From contig NW_025408668.1 in NCBI RefSeq assembly GCF_020360975.1, positions 3,162,001-3,226,000 of the forward strand: a stretch of 64,000 bases of DNA, written 5' to 3'. The notes beneath the pieces were generated by a model that saw only the letters and a program-made list of their open reading frames with translations, was not told the DNA's origin and did no database searches. The position numbers were made by a program, and so were the translations under genes. Position 1 is the stretch's first letter. Every line of letters begins with the position of its first letter. Of the stretch, positions 10,749 through 21,340 are shown in pieces. Origin of the DNA: Hirsutella rhossiliensis (taxonomy: Eukaryota > Ascomycota > Sordariomycetes > Hypocreales > Ophiocordycipitaceae).

Positions 10749-12470
10749 ATGCATCTGTTCGGCACCGTCGCTGTTGCGGCGGCCCTTCTCCCGTCAGTCT
10801 TGGCAACCAACGGCACTGGGAAGTATCCCTATGGTTCTACCATCAGCAGGTGGACCGTTGTGCCCGTCACGGACCGCTCCTCAAAGCTGGCACCTTCGGA
10901 TACGTCCATCAAGTCTACTCCGGTGGAGACCGCCAAGTCGACCGACAGCTCCAAGACGCACGCTTCCAGTTCGCTTACCACCTCGCGCAAGACAGTGTTC
11001 ACTCCCTCCAGTGCAGCAAACACAATGAACACGGCATCAACTGCGTATCTTCAAACCTCTACCACCATCTCCACCACCAAGTATGAGACCGCCACCAAGA
11101 CCGTCGTCTCGACCATTACATCTTGCCCTGCTTCGGCCTCGGGCTGCACAGTCGGCTCGGTCGTGACGGCCATTGCCACTGCTGTTGCCAGCCAGGTTGT
11201 CACCATCGACCAGCCTTCCAGGATCACCACCACCCCCGTCTCGCTCCGTGACGTTATCCAGGTCAACGTCACCGTCAGCGTCCCGGACAGGTTCGTCATT
11301 GTGGGAGGTGGAGCCGTCTACTTCCCCGGCCTGTGCGATGCGTGCGGCCACTTCCGCGTCATCTTTGAGAGCCCTGCGCTGCTCGAGTACCGCATCGAGC
11401 CCTGCGCACCCGAGGAACGCAACACCGCCATTGTCAAGGTCAACGGCGAGTACCGCTATCTCGGCTGCAGTGGCGACGAGTGCAACAAGATGATCATCGG
11501 CGTCGACGGCGTTTGCCGCATCGCCGTGTGCGCCGGCAATGAGTGCAAGAAGAACCTCGTCTGCCAAGACGGCAAGCAGTGCCAGTTTGACGCCTGCGGT
11601 CATGAGTGCTTCGAGGTCCGAGTTTGCGCCGAGGCCAAGTGCGAGACTCCTGCTCGCCCGGCCCCCCCCCCGGCCCCCGCTGCCGCCCCCAGCAACTCCG
11701 TGGTCAGCCCGGAGATCTCTGCCGCCATCGAGGCCAAGGTGGTCATCTCGGGTCAGGGCAGCGTCACGGGCCTCATCAGCGCTGTTGCCGAGGCCAAGAT
11801 ATCCGTTAAAAGCGGTGCCGGCGCCGACGTCTCTTCCAAGGCCGCTGCTTCCATCAAGTGCAGCGGCAAGGGACCCGGAGCCGGCCCCGCCCCTTCTGCC
11901 GTCCCGGCCGCTCCTGCTCCTGCTCCAGGACACAAGGAAGCTCCCGCATCCATCCCGAAGGAAGCCCCTGCTTCGGGCCCCAAAGAAGCTCCCGTTTCTG
12001 GTCCCAAGGCAGCTCCCGCCTCTGGTCCCAAGGAAGCCTCTGCTTCGGGCCCCAAGGAATCTCCCGCCTCTGGCTCCAAGGGAGCCCCTGCCTCGGGCTC
12101 CAAGGAAGCCTCTGCTTCGGGCCCCAAGGAAGCCTCTGCCTCCGCTGCCAAGGAGGCTGAGAAGGCCCCTGCCACTCCCCACAAGATTGCCGACGTCCAG
12201 GCTTCCGCATCTACCACCGCCAAGCTCGTCACTGTCGAGCCAAACACTCCCAAGGGCGAGGCTCCGGCCTCGGGCGCCGGGTCCAAGCCCGCCAACGGCC
12301 AGGCTCCCAATTCCAGCGCTGTTCCCCAGCCACCCGTCAAGCCCCAGGACCAGGGCCCCAAGAAGGAGCAGCCTCAGCCCTCCACCAACGCCCTGACTGC
12401 CGCCGCTGGCAAGTTTGCCGTCAGCTCCCACCTCCTCGGGGCCTTTGTTGGTCTGGCTCTCGTCTTTTAG
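10749..12470 (+). CDS. GPI-anchored Ala/Pro/Ser-rich cell-wall protein with octapeptide repeats
   Basis: Intronless, 573 residues. The N-terminal 19 residues form a signal peptide ending SVLA. Residues about 30 to 170 are rich in Ser and Thr, typical of O-mannosylated wall proteins. Residues about 180 to 300 form a Cys-rich globular segment with many C-x(2-8)-C spacings (GLCDACGHF, GCSGDECNK, VCAGNECKK, ACGHECFEV). A proline/alanine stretch follows, then nine near-perfect GPKEAPAS octapeptides from residue 394. The last about 20 residues are hydrophobic (SSHLLGAFVGLALVF), as expected for GPI attachment. The architecture points to a surface mannoprotein or adhesin-like protein, but I do not recognise the Cys-rich domain. 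Start choice is secure: signal peptide directly at the first ATG behind a TATA box. Long open frames on the opposite strand are shadows of the biased composition. Confidence 0.85.
   Translation: MHLFGTVAVAAALLPSVLATNGTGKYPYGSTISRWTVVPVTDRSSKLAPSDTSIKSTPVETAKSTDSSKTHASSSLTTSRKTVFTPSSAANTMNTASTAYLQTSTTISTTKYETATKTVVSTITSCPASASGCTVGSVVTAIATAVASQVVTIDQPSRITTTPVSLRDVIQVNVTVSVPDRFVIVGGGAVYFPGLCDACGHFRVIFESPALLEYRIEPCAPEERNTAIVKVNGEYRYLGCSGDECNKMIIGVDGVCRIAVCAGNECKKNLVCQDGKQCQFDACGHECFEVRVCAEAKCETPARPAPPPAPAAAPSNSVVSPEISAAIEAKVVISGQGSVTGLISAVAEAKISVKSGAGADVSSKAAASIKCSGKGPGAGPAPSAVPAAPAPAPGHKEAPASIPKEAPASGPKEAPVSGPKAAPASGPKEASASGPKESPASGSKGAPASGSKEASASGPKEASASAAKEAEKAPATPHKIADVQASASTTAKLVTVEPNTPKGEAPASGAGSKPANGQAPNSSAVPQPPVKPQDQGPKKEQPQPSTNALTAAAGKFAVSSHLLGAFVGLALVF
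11928..12143 (+). repeat. Nine 24-bp tandem repeats coding for GPKEAPAS octapeptides
   Basis: The array is in frame with the GPI-protein gene. Units vary by substitutions (GHKEAPAS, IPKEAPAS, GPKEAPVS, GPKAAPAS, GPKEASAS, GSKGAPAS). A tenth, decayed unit follows to about 12167. The unit length is a multiple of three, so copy-number changes keep the frame. Confidence 0.85.
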
Positions 12471-12874
12471 ACCGCCAATGTTTCTCTCGGGCTCAGTCTA
12501 AAGGGCCCCCTTTCCTCATTTGTCTTCATACTGGCCGGTTAGCCAGGACGGCCGCCTTCGCCCCGAGCCACCATTACATGCAGCCCACACGAGGCATTGG
12601 CCGAGCAGCTCACGCTCAAGGAGTTGAATGCGGCATTTTCAATACTCCTTTTTGCCACCCTCAGTCATTATTGCTTACTGCTTGGGGCTTGAGCGAACAT
12701 ATATAGACCTACTTCTTTCCTTCACGTAGGAATGCAATTCTTCTTCTGATTCATAGCTCTCGTTATCTGCAACTGCTCACTACTGGGCTAGAGGCCGGAT
12801 CCTGGGGTGACTATCTAATATGAAGTATTGGACGTAATCCATCCGCCCGTCACCCAAAGATGTCTCCCACGCTG
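12471..12874. other. Convergent intergenic gap, 3' UTRs
   Basis: About 400 bp between the stop codons of the GPI-protein gene (plus) and the metallophosphoesterase gene (minus). It probably holds both 3' UTRs and polyadenylation signals. No gene seen. Confidence 0.5.
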
Positions 12875-14344
12875 TTACATCTGGGTCGAGATGGAGTAGT
12901 TGCATGTAGGGCAATAGGTCATGTCGTTTGGTGTCGCGGGATACCAGTCCTTGCCGTAGCTGGCGTTGAGTGTGACGGAGCCGACGAAGTCACCAGTTTC
13001 GAGCCGAATCCACGTCTCGGCCTCGGCGGCGGTGCGAAGCTTGTCGCGCGAGACTCGAACCTGCCTGGAGCCCCGAATCCAATGCCCATACCCGCCGTAC
13101 CCAGAACGCTGCCCGAAGCAAAGGTTGACGCCGTTGCCGGTGACCGTCATCCCAGGCAGAAGCCGGTCCCACTTGTAGCACCAGGAATCGCCATGATCGT
13201 GGCCCGAGAACAGGGCAATGAGCCCTGGCGTCGAGGCAATCGCCTTCATGAACGGCAGGTCCTGGCCGCCGTACTGGCAAGAGCCATCGTTGCGGCCGTC
13301 GGAGCACCACCCTTGAGCCTGCGGAGCGAGCGGATAGTCGTCGTTGATGCCTGGCTGGTGGTTGGGATGGATGCTGTCCCGGCCATGCTCCGTCTGCAGC
13401 GCCTGCGACGCGTTTGTCGGGATATGCACAAAGGCTAGCGACGGGATAGTCCGGCCGGCGCTCTCGGCGATGCGTGAAGAGGCCGCCTGGAACCATTCGA
13501 CGACGCTCGTGTCAACCCAGCCCGGCTGGCTGCGGAGAGTGCCGTCTGCGTTGTGCTCCTGGGAGTAAAGGCCGCCGCGGCTGTCGAAGAACCAGAGCAG
13601 CAACTCGGGGGCGCACTGCGACTCGTGACAGTCTGGCGCATATACGGGCAAGTAGTAGTTGGAAACACCGGCTTTGATGCCTGCGACCATGCTCAAAGTG
13701 AGACTGTTGGGCCAGAGCTTCTCCCGCGCCAGTATGTCGACCCCGGAGATGTTGAAGCCGTAATCGTGGTTGCCGTAGGTCGAAGCCCAGAATAGGTCGC
13801 GATCCAGGAGAGGTTTGACGATCTGGTCGATATACACGGTACTATTCTCCAGAAAGGCGTTGTCGCCTGTGATCAGGTCGCCATTGAGGACGACCAGGCC
13901 AGGAGATTCCTGGTCAAGCACCTTGTCGATGACCTTGACAGAATGAATGTCCTGCTCAGGCCCCCACGAGTCCCAAGCATCTGATGAGTGTAAAGAATCG
14001 AGAGGTTAACTGCAAAGTCGACGCTGATAACTCCGCCCACGCTGAATGTGTCTGTAGGCCGTCCAACCATCTCTGCCAGAGAATTGGGATGGGCTGGAAC
14101 AAAAAGACAACATGGTGTGAGACATTGAACGGAGGGACTCACTCTCCCCGAAATGGAGATCCTCAAAGATGGAAATCTGAAAGTTGCCGTTGTCGTCAAA
14201 GGTGAGCGGACTGATGTCCTTGCTGCTCTTGCTGTACAGGTCCTGATTCTTGGTTGATGCCTTGAGCAGCGCCGTCGGGGTCGGCAGCGCCGCTTGAGTA
14301 GACGATGCCACGAAGGCAGCCAAAGCGAGCAAGATTGGCAGCAT
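12875..14344 (-). CDS. Secreted calcineurin-like metallophosphoesterase (purple acid phosphatase / DCR2-like)
   Basis: Two exons, 14344-14143 and 13980-12875, with a 162-bp GTGAGT...CAG intron; 435 residues. The start MLPILLALAAFVASSTQA is a signal peptide. The dinuclear metal site of calcineurin-like phosphoesterases is complete: D-x-H in FEDLHFGE, GD in VVLNGDLITG, GNHD in STYGNHDYG, a His in FVHIP, and GHDH near the C-terminus. The splice rebuilds the conserved HFGENAWDSWGP block across the junction, which supports the intron. Relatives are annotated as DCR2-type or metallo-dependent phosphatases. The signal peptide suggests action outside the cell or in the secretory pathway, perhaps in phosphate release; the substrate is unknown. 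An in-frame upstream extension exists but would bury the signal peptide. Confidence 0.88.
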
Positions 14345-16766
14345 GATGATCCCGGCCACAGCTTCTCGGTCAAATGCCAGTGTTGAGACTTTGAGTCCAC
14401 TATCCTCAGTCACCAGAGAATGGGTTGTTAGTGTAGCAAATGCAACCTTGAGGTGAGACGACGGTGAAGTTCTGTGTGAACTCCGAGAAGCATCAAATTT
14501 ATATGCAGGCAAGACGAGGGCGCCCTGTTCAGGGTTCACAGTCGGCAGGACGTGAGCGTGTGGCCCCGAAGAAAATTGAAGGCGAACAGACGAAAACCCC
14601 AGAGCATTCTGAATGTACTTGCGCCACCCGCGCTTCTTGTATCATGAGCATGTCGACATGGAAACTCCCTCGGCTGACTAGACGACAGCTGGAATTTAGA
14701 TAACCAGTTGATGCTAGAATCAGGAACCTAGGGAGGGACAATGCGAGTGGCTGAATGGCGAGTCAATGATGGAGCATTGAAGGGTTATCCAGAATAATAA
14801 GGATAAGAAAAAGAGCGGTGTGGTTTCAAAGAAGGAGTGCTTAGAGCATTGTCGGCCTGTTGGTTCTATTGTCCGCGCGTGAGTGTTTCGGAACAGATGA
14901 AACTAGGCCCAGATTCATATTGACTTGTACAGATTGCTATTGTGCCCCCAAGGTTGGACCGCCGACTTTGACTGTATGTACACGCAAGGATCATAGCGAG
15001 TAGAAAGCATGAGTGACGCGCAGCTTCGGATGATTTGATGGATCAACCGAGAAGATACAGCGACGAATCTCTTTCCCCATGTTCTCTTCACTCTTCTGCT
15101 CCCAACGCACTCGGCATCCCGATAAGATACTGGCGTAGCAGAGGTTCTCCTACTCGTTTCTCCCGTGCTCTGCAGTGAGACACAAGCTTATCTGCCGCCG
15201 AGTCCAACCACCATTGGTAGACCGATGATCGGATGAATGCTCTTCTCTCCTCGGTCGACTACGTCTCCTTTATGCTTCCACCGTATCCACCCAAAGTAGC
15301 CTCGATATCACCTCGAACCATCGCCCGGTCATCACACTTTGCATGTTGTTCGTTCGTGGGGTCCCGACTGATCCTTCCGACACACTTCCACCCAAAAATT
15401 ACGCCTTCAACGAGCGCAGGACTTGTCGTGTCGGTTGAGAAGTCCATCGACGCGTCTGATAGCGGTTCGACTTGGAATGACTGTCAGCATATTAGCCAAG
15501 CCTGAGATACGCGCCGTGGGGGTCAGGTAGGGATCTCGAACCATCAGAGAAATTCCGCCCGTTCTCATGGAAGTGTCGGGATCCCGAGAAGATTTCAGAA
15601 GGAGACACAATAAGAGCTCAATGACTGGCTTAGGATCACCTGCTGGAATATGCGAGTGGACAATCAGAGAAACAAGATCGCCTCGCGATCGATGAGTCTG
15701 CCGTGCACCTTGAAGCCCATAAATAACCTAAACGATTCGCCCGCGCTTTTAATGGAGTACGACAGTCAGATTCTGCAATGATGCCCTGCCTGTTTGGCAT
15801 GAATGCGTTCCGTACCTGAGTTGCTGGTCCATTGATCGCGCGCGTGACGCACATGCTATGCGAGATCCCCACGGTTCGGATTGATCTTTCCACTACCCCA
15901 GACGACACACAATGCTTGTTACGTATGCGAACTGTATATGAGACGAGTGACGTGTGGAATGAGCAGAAGCAGATCTGATTCATCTGGTTGGCGTCAAATT
16001 AAGACAATGGTAGTTGAATCGGCGGCTACGATCATTCATATATGCGACTTCCCGGTGACGCAGAGGGCGAATTGCAGCGACTGACGAGTTAAAATGACGG
16101 ACAGAGCCATGGTGCAAATAATGAAGTAGAGCATTGAGCCAACGCTGTCGTGATCAGTATGCAAGGAAAGGGCAATACCGATGCTCAACAGGCCGCCGAT
16201 CGCATCACGACGATGTGAAGATCTTTGCCACTCAAGCGGGAGATTGGGACTGCCCCTACAAATCTCCAAGATTGCGGAGAGTAAACAAATTGTATTTATG
16301 TGGCTCGATGTGAATGGTCCGGTTGTAAAAAGTTGCTCGAAGTCGAATTAACGGTGCCAGATTGGAATGCTCAGCGAGCATGCCCGCACAATACTGAAGT
16401 CAGCAGGCGTTTTTATTAATTTCGCAAACAAGTTCATGCTGGACTTAATAAGTCCCGGTGCGGCTTTGGGCTTACATCTCCCGGGGCGAGAAGGTCACAC
16501 GTGTTACAGAGAGGAAGATCATTGCACTTTACGTGCTTGGTTATCCCGGGCCGTTGAAGGGGTTCGTCGTTCCCATCTTCCTGTCCGAGGAGACTAAACC
16601 TTTCTGGGTTAGCATTTATAAAGACCGCAGTTGGCCCGTTAAGAGGTTAACAGCTCTTCTACGTAGCTGAGAAGCAAAGGCACTGGGGACGAGGCTTGAT
16701 TACTGGGGCCTGACGAGAATGAAAAGCCGCAATAAACTGCAAGCCAGACAGTGAGGTGGCTGACAC
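14345..16766. other. Intergenic gap, no supported gene
   Basis: About 2.4 kb with only short frames (under 120 codons) lacking domains or signal peptides. It should include the promoter of the metallophosphoesterase on its left side. Nothing else recognised. Confidence 0.5.
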
Positions 16767-17757
16767 GTGCTATTCAATAGCGCCAAGACTCGTATCCAGC
16801 TCGACCCAGTCACTTACAACCGCGGCCTGATCGGTGGCTTCCGCCAGGTCGTCCAGAATGAAGGTGCCGGCGCCCTTACGATCGGTGCTGGTCCTACCTT
16901 TGCGGGCTACTTCCTGCAAGGGACTTTGAAGTTTGGTGGTTACGAGTTCTTTAAGCAGCAATCCATCAACTTCATCGACTACGACAATGCCAGGAATAGC
17001 CTCATCGCCGCCTTTGCCGAGTTCTTTGCCGACATTGCCCTCTGCCCGCTCGAGGCCACCCGTATCCGATTAGTGTCCGAGCCTGGCTTTGCCAACGGCC
17101 TCATCTCCAGTTTCACCAAGATCGCCCGCCAGTAGGGAATCGGGGCTTTCTACTTTGGTTTTGGCCCCATCCTCTTCAAGCAGTACGTACAGCCAAGCTT
17201 GATCTCTTTCTATCGCCCTTAAAAGTGAGGGTCCCATACACCATAACCAAGTTCGTCGTCTACGAGAAAGTCACCGAGCTCGCCTATAGCAAGCTTTTCG
17301 ACAAGGATAAGACAAGCGACGCCATGCAAACCACCATTAATCTTGGTTCCGGCCTGATTGCTGATTTTGCCGCCGCGATCGTCTCCCACCCTGCCGACAC
17401 CATGCTTTCCAAGATCAACAAGACCAAGGGTCTCCCAGGCGAGAGCAATGCCAGCAGACTCATCAATATCGCGAAGGAGCTTGGCCTCCGGGGCTCTTTT
17501 AGCGGTATTGGTGCTCGTCTGTTCATGGTTGGTGCTCGGACGGCTGGCCAGTTCGCCATCTACGGTACGTTTTGAAGGATTGAAGTCGTGGGAAGCACAA
17601 GCGATGATTGCTAACACATCCTTCTTCGGCAGGTGACCTCAAAAAATTCATGGGAGCTGTAAGCTACCCTTCTCACTGAATCTTGTGGAGGTTGCAAGTC
17701 AAGACAGAGCCGCTGACCCGTTTCGGCTAGGTTGGAGGTGTAGAGATATCGAAATAG
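16767..17757 (+). pseudogene. Broken copy of the mitochondrial phosphate carrier (MIR1/PIC-type)
   Basis: The sequence matches a mitochondrial phosphate/H+ carrier of the inner membrane from the first carrier signature ([14 protein letters not shown]) onward. Everything upstream, including the start codon and the first transmembrane helix, is missing. A TAG at 17133-17135 replaces the glutamate expected in RQ-E-GIGAFY, a single-base nonsense change. Three introns remain with consensus borders: 17183-17229, 17565-17632 and 17659-17730. Splicing them gives FAIYG-DLKKFMGA-VGGVEISK and a natural stop at 17755-17757. Retained introns show a DNA-level duplication rather than a retrocopy. The two later carrier repeats ([20 protein letters not shown]) are intact. 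The functional gene should lie elsewhere in the genome. Confidence 0.88.
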
Positions 17758-19500
17758 GCGTCCGCGAACGACGAAGCGTGGATTGGTGTACTTTGATAGA
17801 AGTATTTTCATAGATAGAGAATAGAGGTTCTCGGAAGGGTTTCTGAGGCAATCGATACTTTTCGGCTCAGTGCCGAGTACCCATCCCTTGGCCACCCCCG
17901 GCAGTCGAGAGGCTTCTCCGTTCCCGTCTTCTTCCTCCGAGGGGGCCAAAGCTTCGCCAAGAAGGCCCGCTGCAGTCGGGTTTATGATGCCTCCACTATT
18001 ACCTCTATGTTGCATTACGTATCTTGTCATTTTCCGTCAGCTGCAGCTCCAATGCACCTATCATGGCTAATCTGTCCGAGGTCGATCTATGATGGTTTCA
18101 ACTCTTAATTTTCACGGCAGGCGGATGATTCTTGGCCACATGACGCTGTTTCCTCTGATTCTTCATTTCGGCCCGTTCTAGAAGCTCGATGTGTCATTTA
18201 CGTGCTCTGGAGGCCGTGATTACACCGTTAGCTCTCCGTGACCACATCGACACTTCATGCAAGGACAACGATTTCCTCTCCAGGTAGCCACCACAAGTCG
18301 ACTTGAATCATCAAATTATAACCCACTACTCCTTCCCGGTACAGGCTAGCATCCCCCCCTGTGGAACAGCCCGCGTGAGAGTAGCGGCGGTGTCGACTGT
18401 GAGTGTGTAGACTTTTCCCAGAATGGAATACAACCCTCGTGTCGTGCGTTCGCGACCAGATGGCCTGCTTGTCGGCAAACATGGCCGACAGGGAGGCTGA
18501 GTTTCGCCTTTCTCAACCGGCTGGCCTACGAGGCAACCCAAACCCGATTTTTCAAGTTTGCAGTTCGGCATGATACCCGTCACAAACAATGCCTGCGTCT
18601 ACCCCCTGCCAAGTCTTGCGTGAACCTCGAGCTTCTCAAACCATGACATGTTCTCCTGGACATTTCAAACTCGGGAGGAAGCTTCACCTCGTAGCCATAA
18701 GCGGATACGAGACACGCCGTTATATCTACACCTCGTGGGTCTTGTATTTTGTCCTTGGTACCTGTTCTGTAGATGTCAAGTTGGGTCGAAACGTAACACC
18801 AAGCCACAGACCCAATAGCCAATCGCAAGTTTTCTCACCACACGGAATACTACCCCGGCAAGACATATCGCTGGGAGCCGTGGGTTATACCACAGGCAGT
18901 CACTAATGACATGCCTCTTGACGTGCCCTCTCGTTGCGCTTTATTGGCGCGCTCTCAGACACCGTATCCGTATAGTATGCGAACAGAGTCGATGATCCGA
19001 GTCCGACACGCCGACAGAGGTGCACTCAAGGTGCATCCGCCTCTCAACCCCCAGCGCCGCCCCCTAATATGCTTCATGGCTGGCTTCGCGCGTGATCGTG
19101 GCAGTTGCATCTATGTGCTTGCGATGTCTCCTTGCTGCCTGGCCCAGAATACTGCAGACCTCGACAACAGCCAATCAAGATCTAGACGAGACTCTCCGTT
19201 GCAGTGGTGCTTGCAAATCTCGACAGATGCCCTTGACGCTCTTCATCACGTAGCACTCCAGAATCACCACATGACCTGATGAAAAAGTGACCCTCAGCAC
19301 CGTAAGCATAGGGTTGTAGTGGTGCGAAAGAGACGAGCTCTCGTCGGTCTTTTTGGTGCACCAGCTCCGCGTCGAACCAGTAAACTGAGCTGTCTTACAG
19401 CATCTTGACGACCTCTTCGTGATACCTTCAAACTCCTTTTAACTGGAAGTACGTATCACTCTCCCAGCTCCTGGGACCATCAGAGGCAAAATCAAATGGA
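17758..19500. other. Intergenic gap, no supported gene
   Basis: About 1.7 kb. Open frames are short, overlap on both strands and show no family resemblance. The right end carries the promoter of the Cys-rich secreted protein gene. Confidence 0.5.
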
Positions 19501-19502
19501 CA

Positions 19503-19508
19503 TATAAG
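19503..19508 (+). promoter_or_regulatory. TATA-like box of the Cys-rich secreted protein gene
   Basis: TATAAG, about 100 nt upstream of the ATG at 19607, followed by a CT/CA-rich leader typical of fungal 5' UTRs. Confidence 0.45.
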
Positions 19509-19606
19509 TCCAGGTGCGCGTAACTCCTACTCGCTTTCTCGACGTCAACCCAACCTCTTCAACAAAGTCTAGAATCAGAACATCAAACCAAAACGACACT
19601 TTCAAG

Positions 19607-20705
19607 ATGAAGTCGACTCTGGCTCTCTTCCTCACAATCCTCTCCTCCACATCCTCTGTCCAGGGCCGTTCCTTCAAGAACAACGTGCCGACATTTGAGG
19701 TTGGCCCTGATGCCAAAATCATCGGCAACAAGATTGAGTACAATGACCCAGACTGCGACCCAACCCTGGAATGCCACACAACAAAGCCTTGCTCGAAGCC
19801 CGGCACCGCGCCGACTTTGGCGGCAGACAAGAAATTCTTCGCCTGCTGCCTTGCCGGCCAGCGCCTCCTTGGCAGCCCCGAGACGGCTTTCGACTGCTGC
19901 GCCGATGGCCATGACCTTGTAGGAGCGCCCGATGTCGGCTTTCGCTGCTGCCCGACAGGCTTCAAGTATGACGGAAAGATATGCAAGCCAGTGTGTGCAA
20001 ACGGGAAACAGCTGGTGGACGGGAAATGCGTCTGTCCTGTGGGCCAGGAGGAGGGCCCCGATGGCAACTGTCGACTCCAGGTTTGCCAATCCGGACTGAG
20101 GTCTGGTAAGACTCTCCCCCTTCCGCACGGATTTCATTCCTCCGCAGGCATCTGCCGGGCTAATCTGGCAACACATAGGGAAATGCTACATCTTCTTCAC
20201 CGAAAAAGGCAACATCTTGGGCCTCCAGAACGACGGAAAATACTACGCCGCGCCGGACAGCATGGTCCACCGCTGGGCCAAGCTCCAGCTCTGCAAAGAC
20301 CAAGAATGCACCGCCGACCAGGCCATCAGCCCCTCTGACGGCGTCTACATCCGAGACCTACACGGCGACATCCCCACGGGCGCCAACAAGGGCCAGTGGA
20401 TCAACAATGCCGCCAACGGGGCGCACCTCGAGCGGACGACCAAGTTTGCCGAGGCGGGCCACTTCACTCTTACCAAGTGGCCGTGCGGAAGATACTGCCT
20501 GGGCGGTGTTGGTCAAGGCGTCGGGGCTGCGTGCCCGGCCGAGACCGTCAGCTTGACATTTTACTCGCAGGACCCGCAGATGTGCTTCCCCTGGGACTTG
20601 ACCGAGGTGCCCTGTGACACCAAGGCCATCACAAACAACTGCATTTGGAAGTCTGGAAAGGAACAGTGCTGCGGTAAGATTGACTGCTCGGCGGCGGGCA
20701 AGTGA
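19607..20705 (+). CDS. Secreted cysteine-rich two-domain protein, function unknown
   Basis: Two exons, 19607-20105 and 20179-20705, with a 73-bp GTAAGA...TAG intron; 341 residues. The start MKSTLALFLTILSSTSSVQG is a signal peptide. The N-terminal half is Cys-rich and contains repeated Cys-Cys pairs at even spacing (FACCLAGQ, FDCCADGH, FRCCPTGF), followed by a CANGKQLVDGKCVCPVGQ segment that resembles small disulfide-knotted modules. The C-terminal half (CYIFFTEKGNILGLQNDGK onward) is a separate domain with fewer Cys, ending with a fourth CC pair (EQCCGKID). I do not recognise either domain by name. The composition fits an extracellular effector, adhesin or carbohydrate-binding protein, but none of these is shown. 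The frame continues upstream of 19607, but that part codes for no signal peptide, so the start at the signal peptide is preferred. Confidence 0.85.
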
Positions 20706-21214
20706 TTCTGGCCATGCCGGTTGCACCAATGCTGCCTTGTTCTCTCTGGCTGAGGTGGCAGAAACGGAGTAAATGCGCTTTCCGAGGTTGCCAAGCCACT
20801 TCAAGGGACAGGGCGGTTGCGTTGTGATTTCATCAAGTACGCAAAAACAAGCTCTCGAGATCCAGGGCCATGGAAATACTTCGTGTACACGTAGTAGCCA
20901 AGCAATTCAATCTCGGCCTCTCCGTGATCTTATAATGTTACAGATCAATGTTGGCTTCCCACGCTTGTTCCAGCTTAAGCTTACTCCCGCTGAGCAAACA
21001 GGAGCTGAACAATCTATGAACCAAATGGCAATGTATGTTTCTAGGCCAGATTCCTGCGGCTCAGCTACGGTGTGAGCAGAACAATCAACAAGCGTTACAG
21101 AAATTCCAGCGACACCAACTCTGCTCTGTCCTCGCCCGTCGGCTGAACAGCGAGGCCAAATGGTCTTCACACTTGAACCAATCATGCACTGCTGCACCCT
21201 CGCCACAACCCAAG
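20706..21214. other. Intergenic gap between two co-directed genes
   Basis: About 500 bp holding the 3' UTR of the Cys-rich secreted protein gene and upstream sequence of the next gene. No coding signal seen. Confidence 0.5.
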
Positions 21215-21222
21215 TATATAAG
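21215..21222 (+). promoter_or_regulatory. TATA box of the GGPP-synthetase-like-labelled gene
   Basis: TATATAAG, about 120 nt upstream of the ATG at 21341, followed by a pyrimidine-rich leader. Confidence 0.5.
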
Positions 21223-21340
21223 TGACGAGCTTGCATTGCAGTTCCCGACTTCCTTCCCGTCAGTTTTACCCGTCAGCCTACTCTCCGCTTGAGCTCAAAA
21301 CCTCAGATCTACAACACATTGAATACTCGGACCGAACAGC

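Noticed and set aside
11037..12431. 464-codon minus-strand frame, Gly/Leu-rich
   Set aside because: Lies antisense to the GPI-protein gene and mirrors its GC-rich repetitive codons; no start context or domain.
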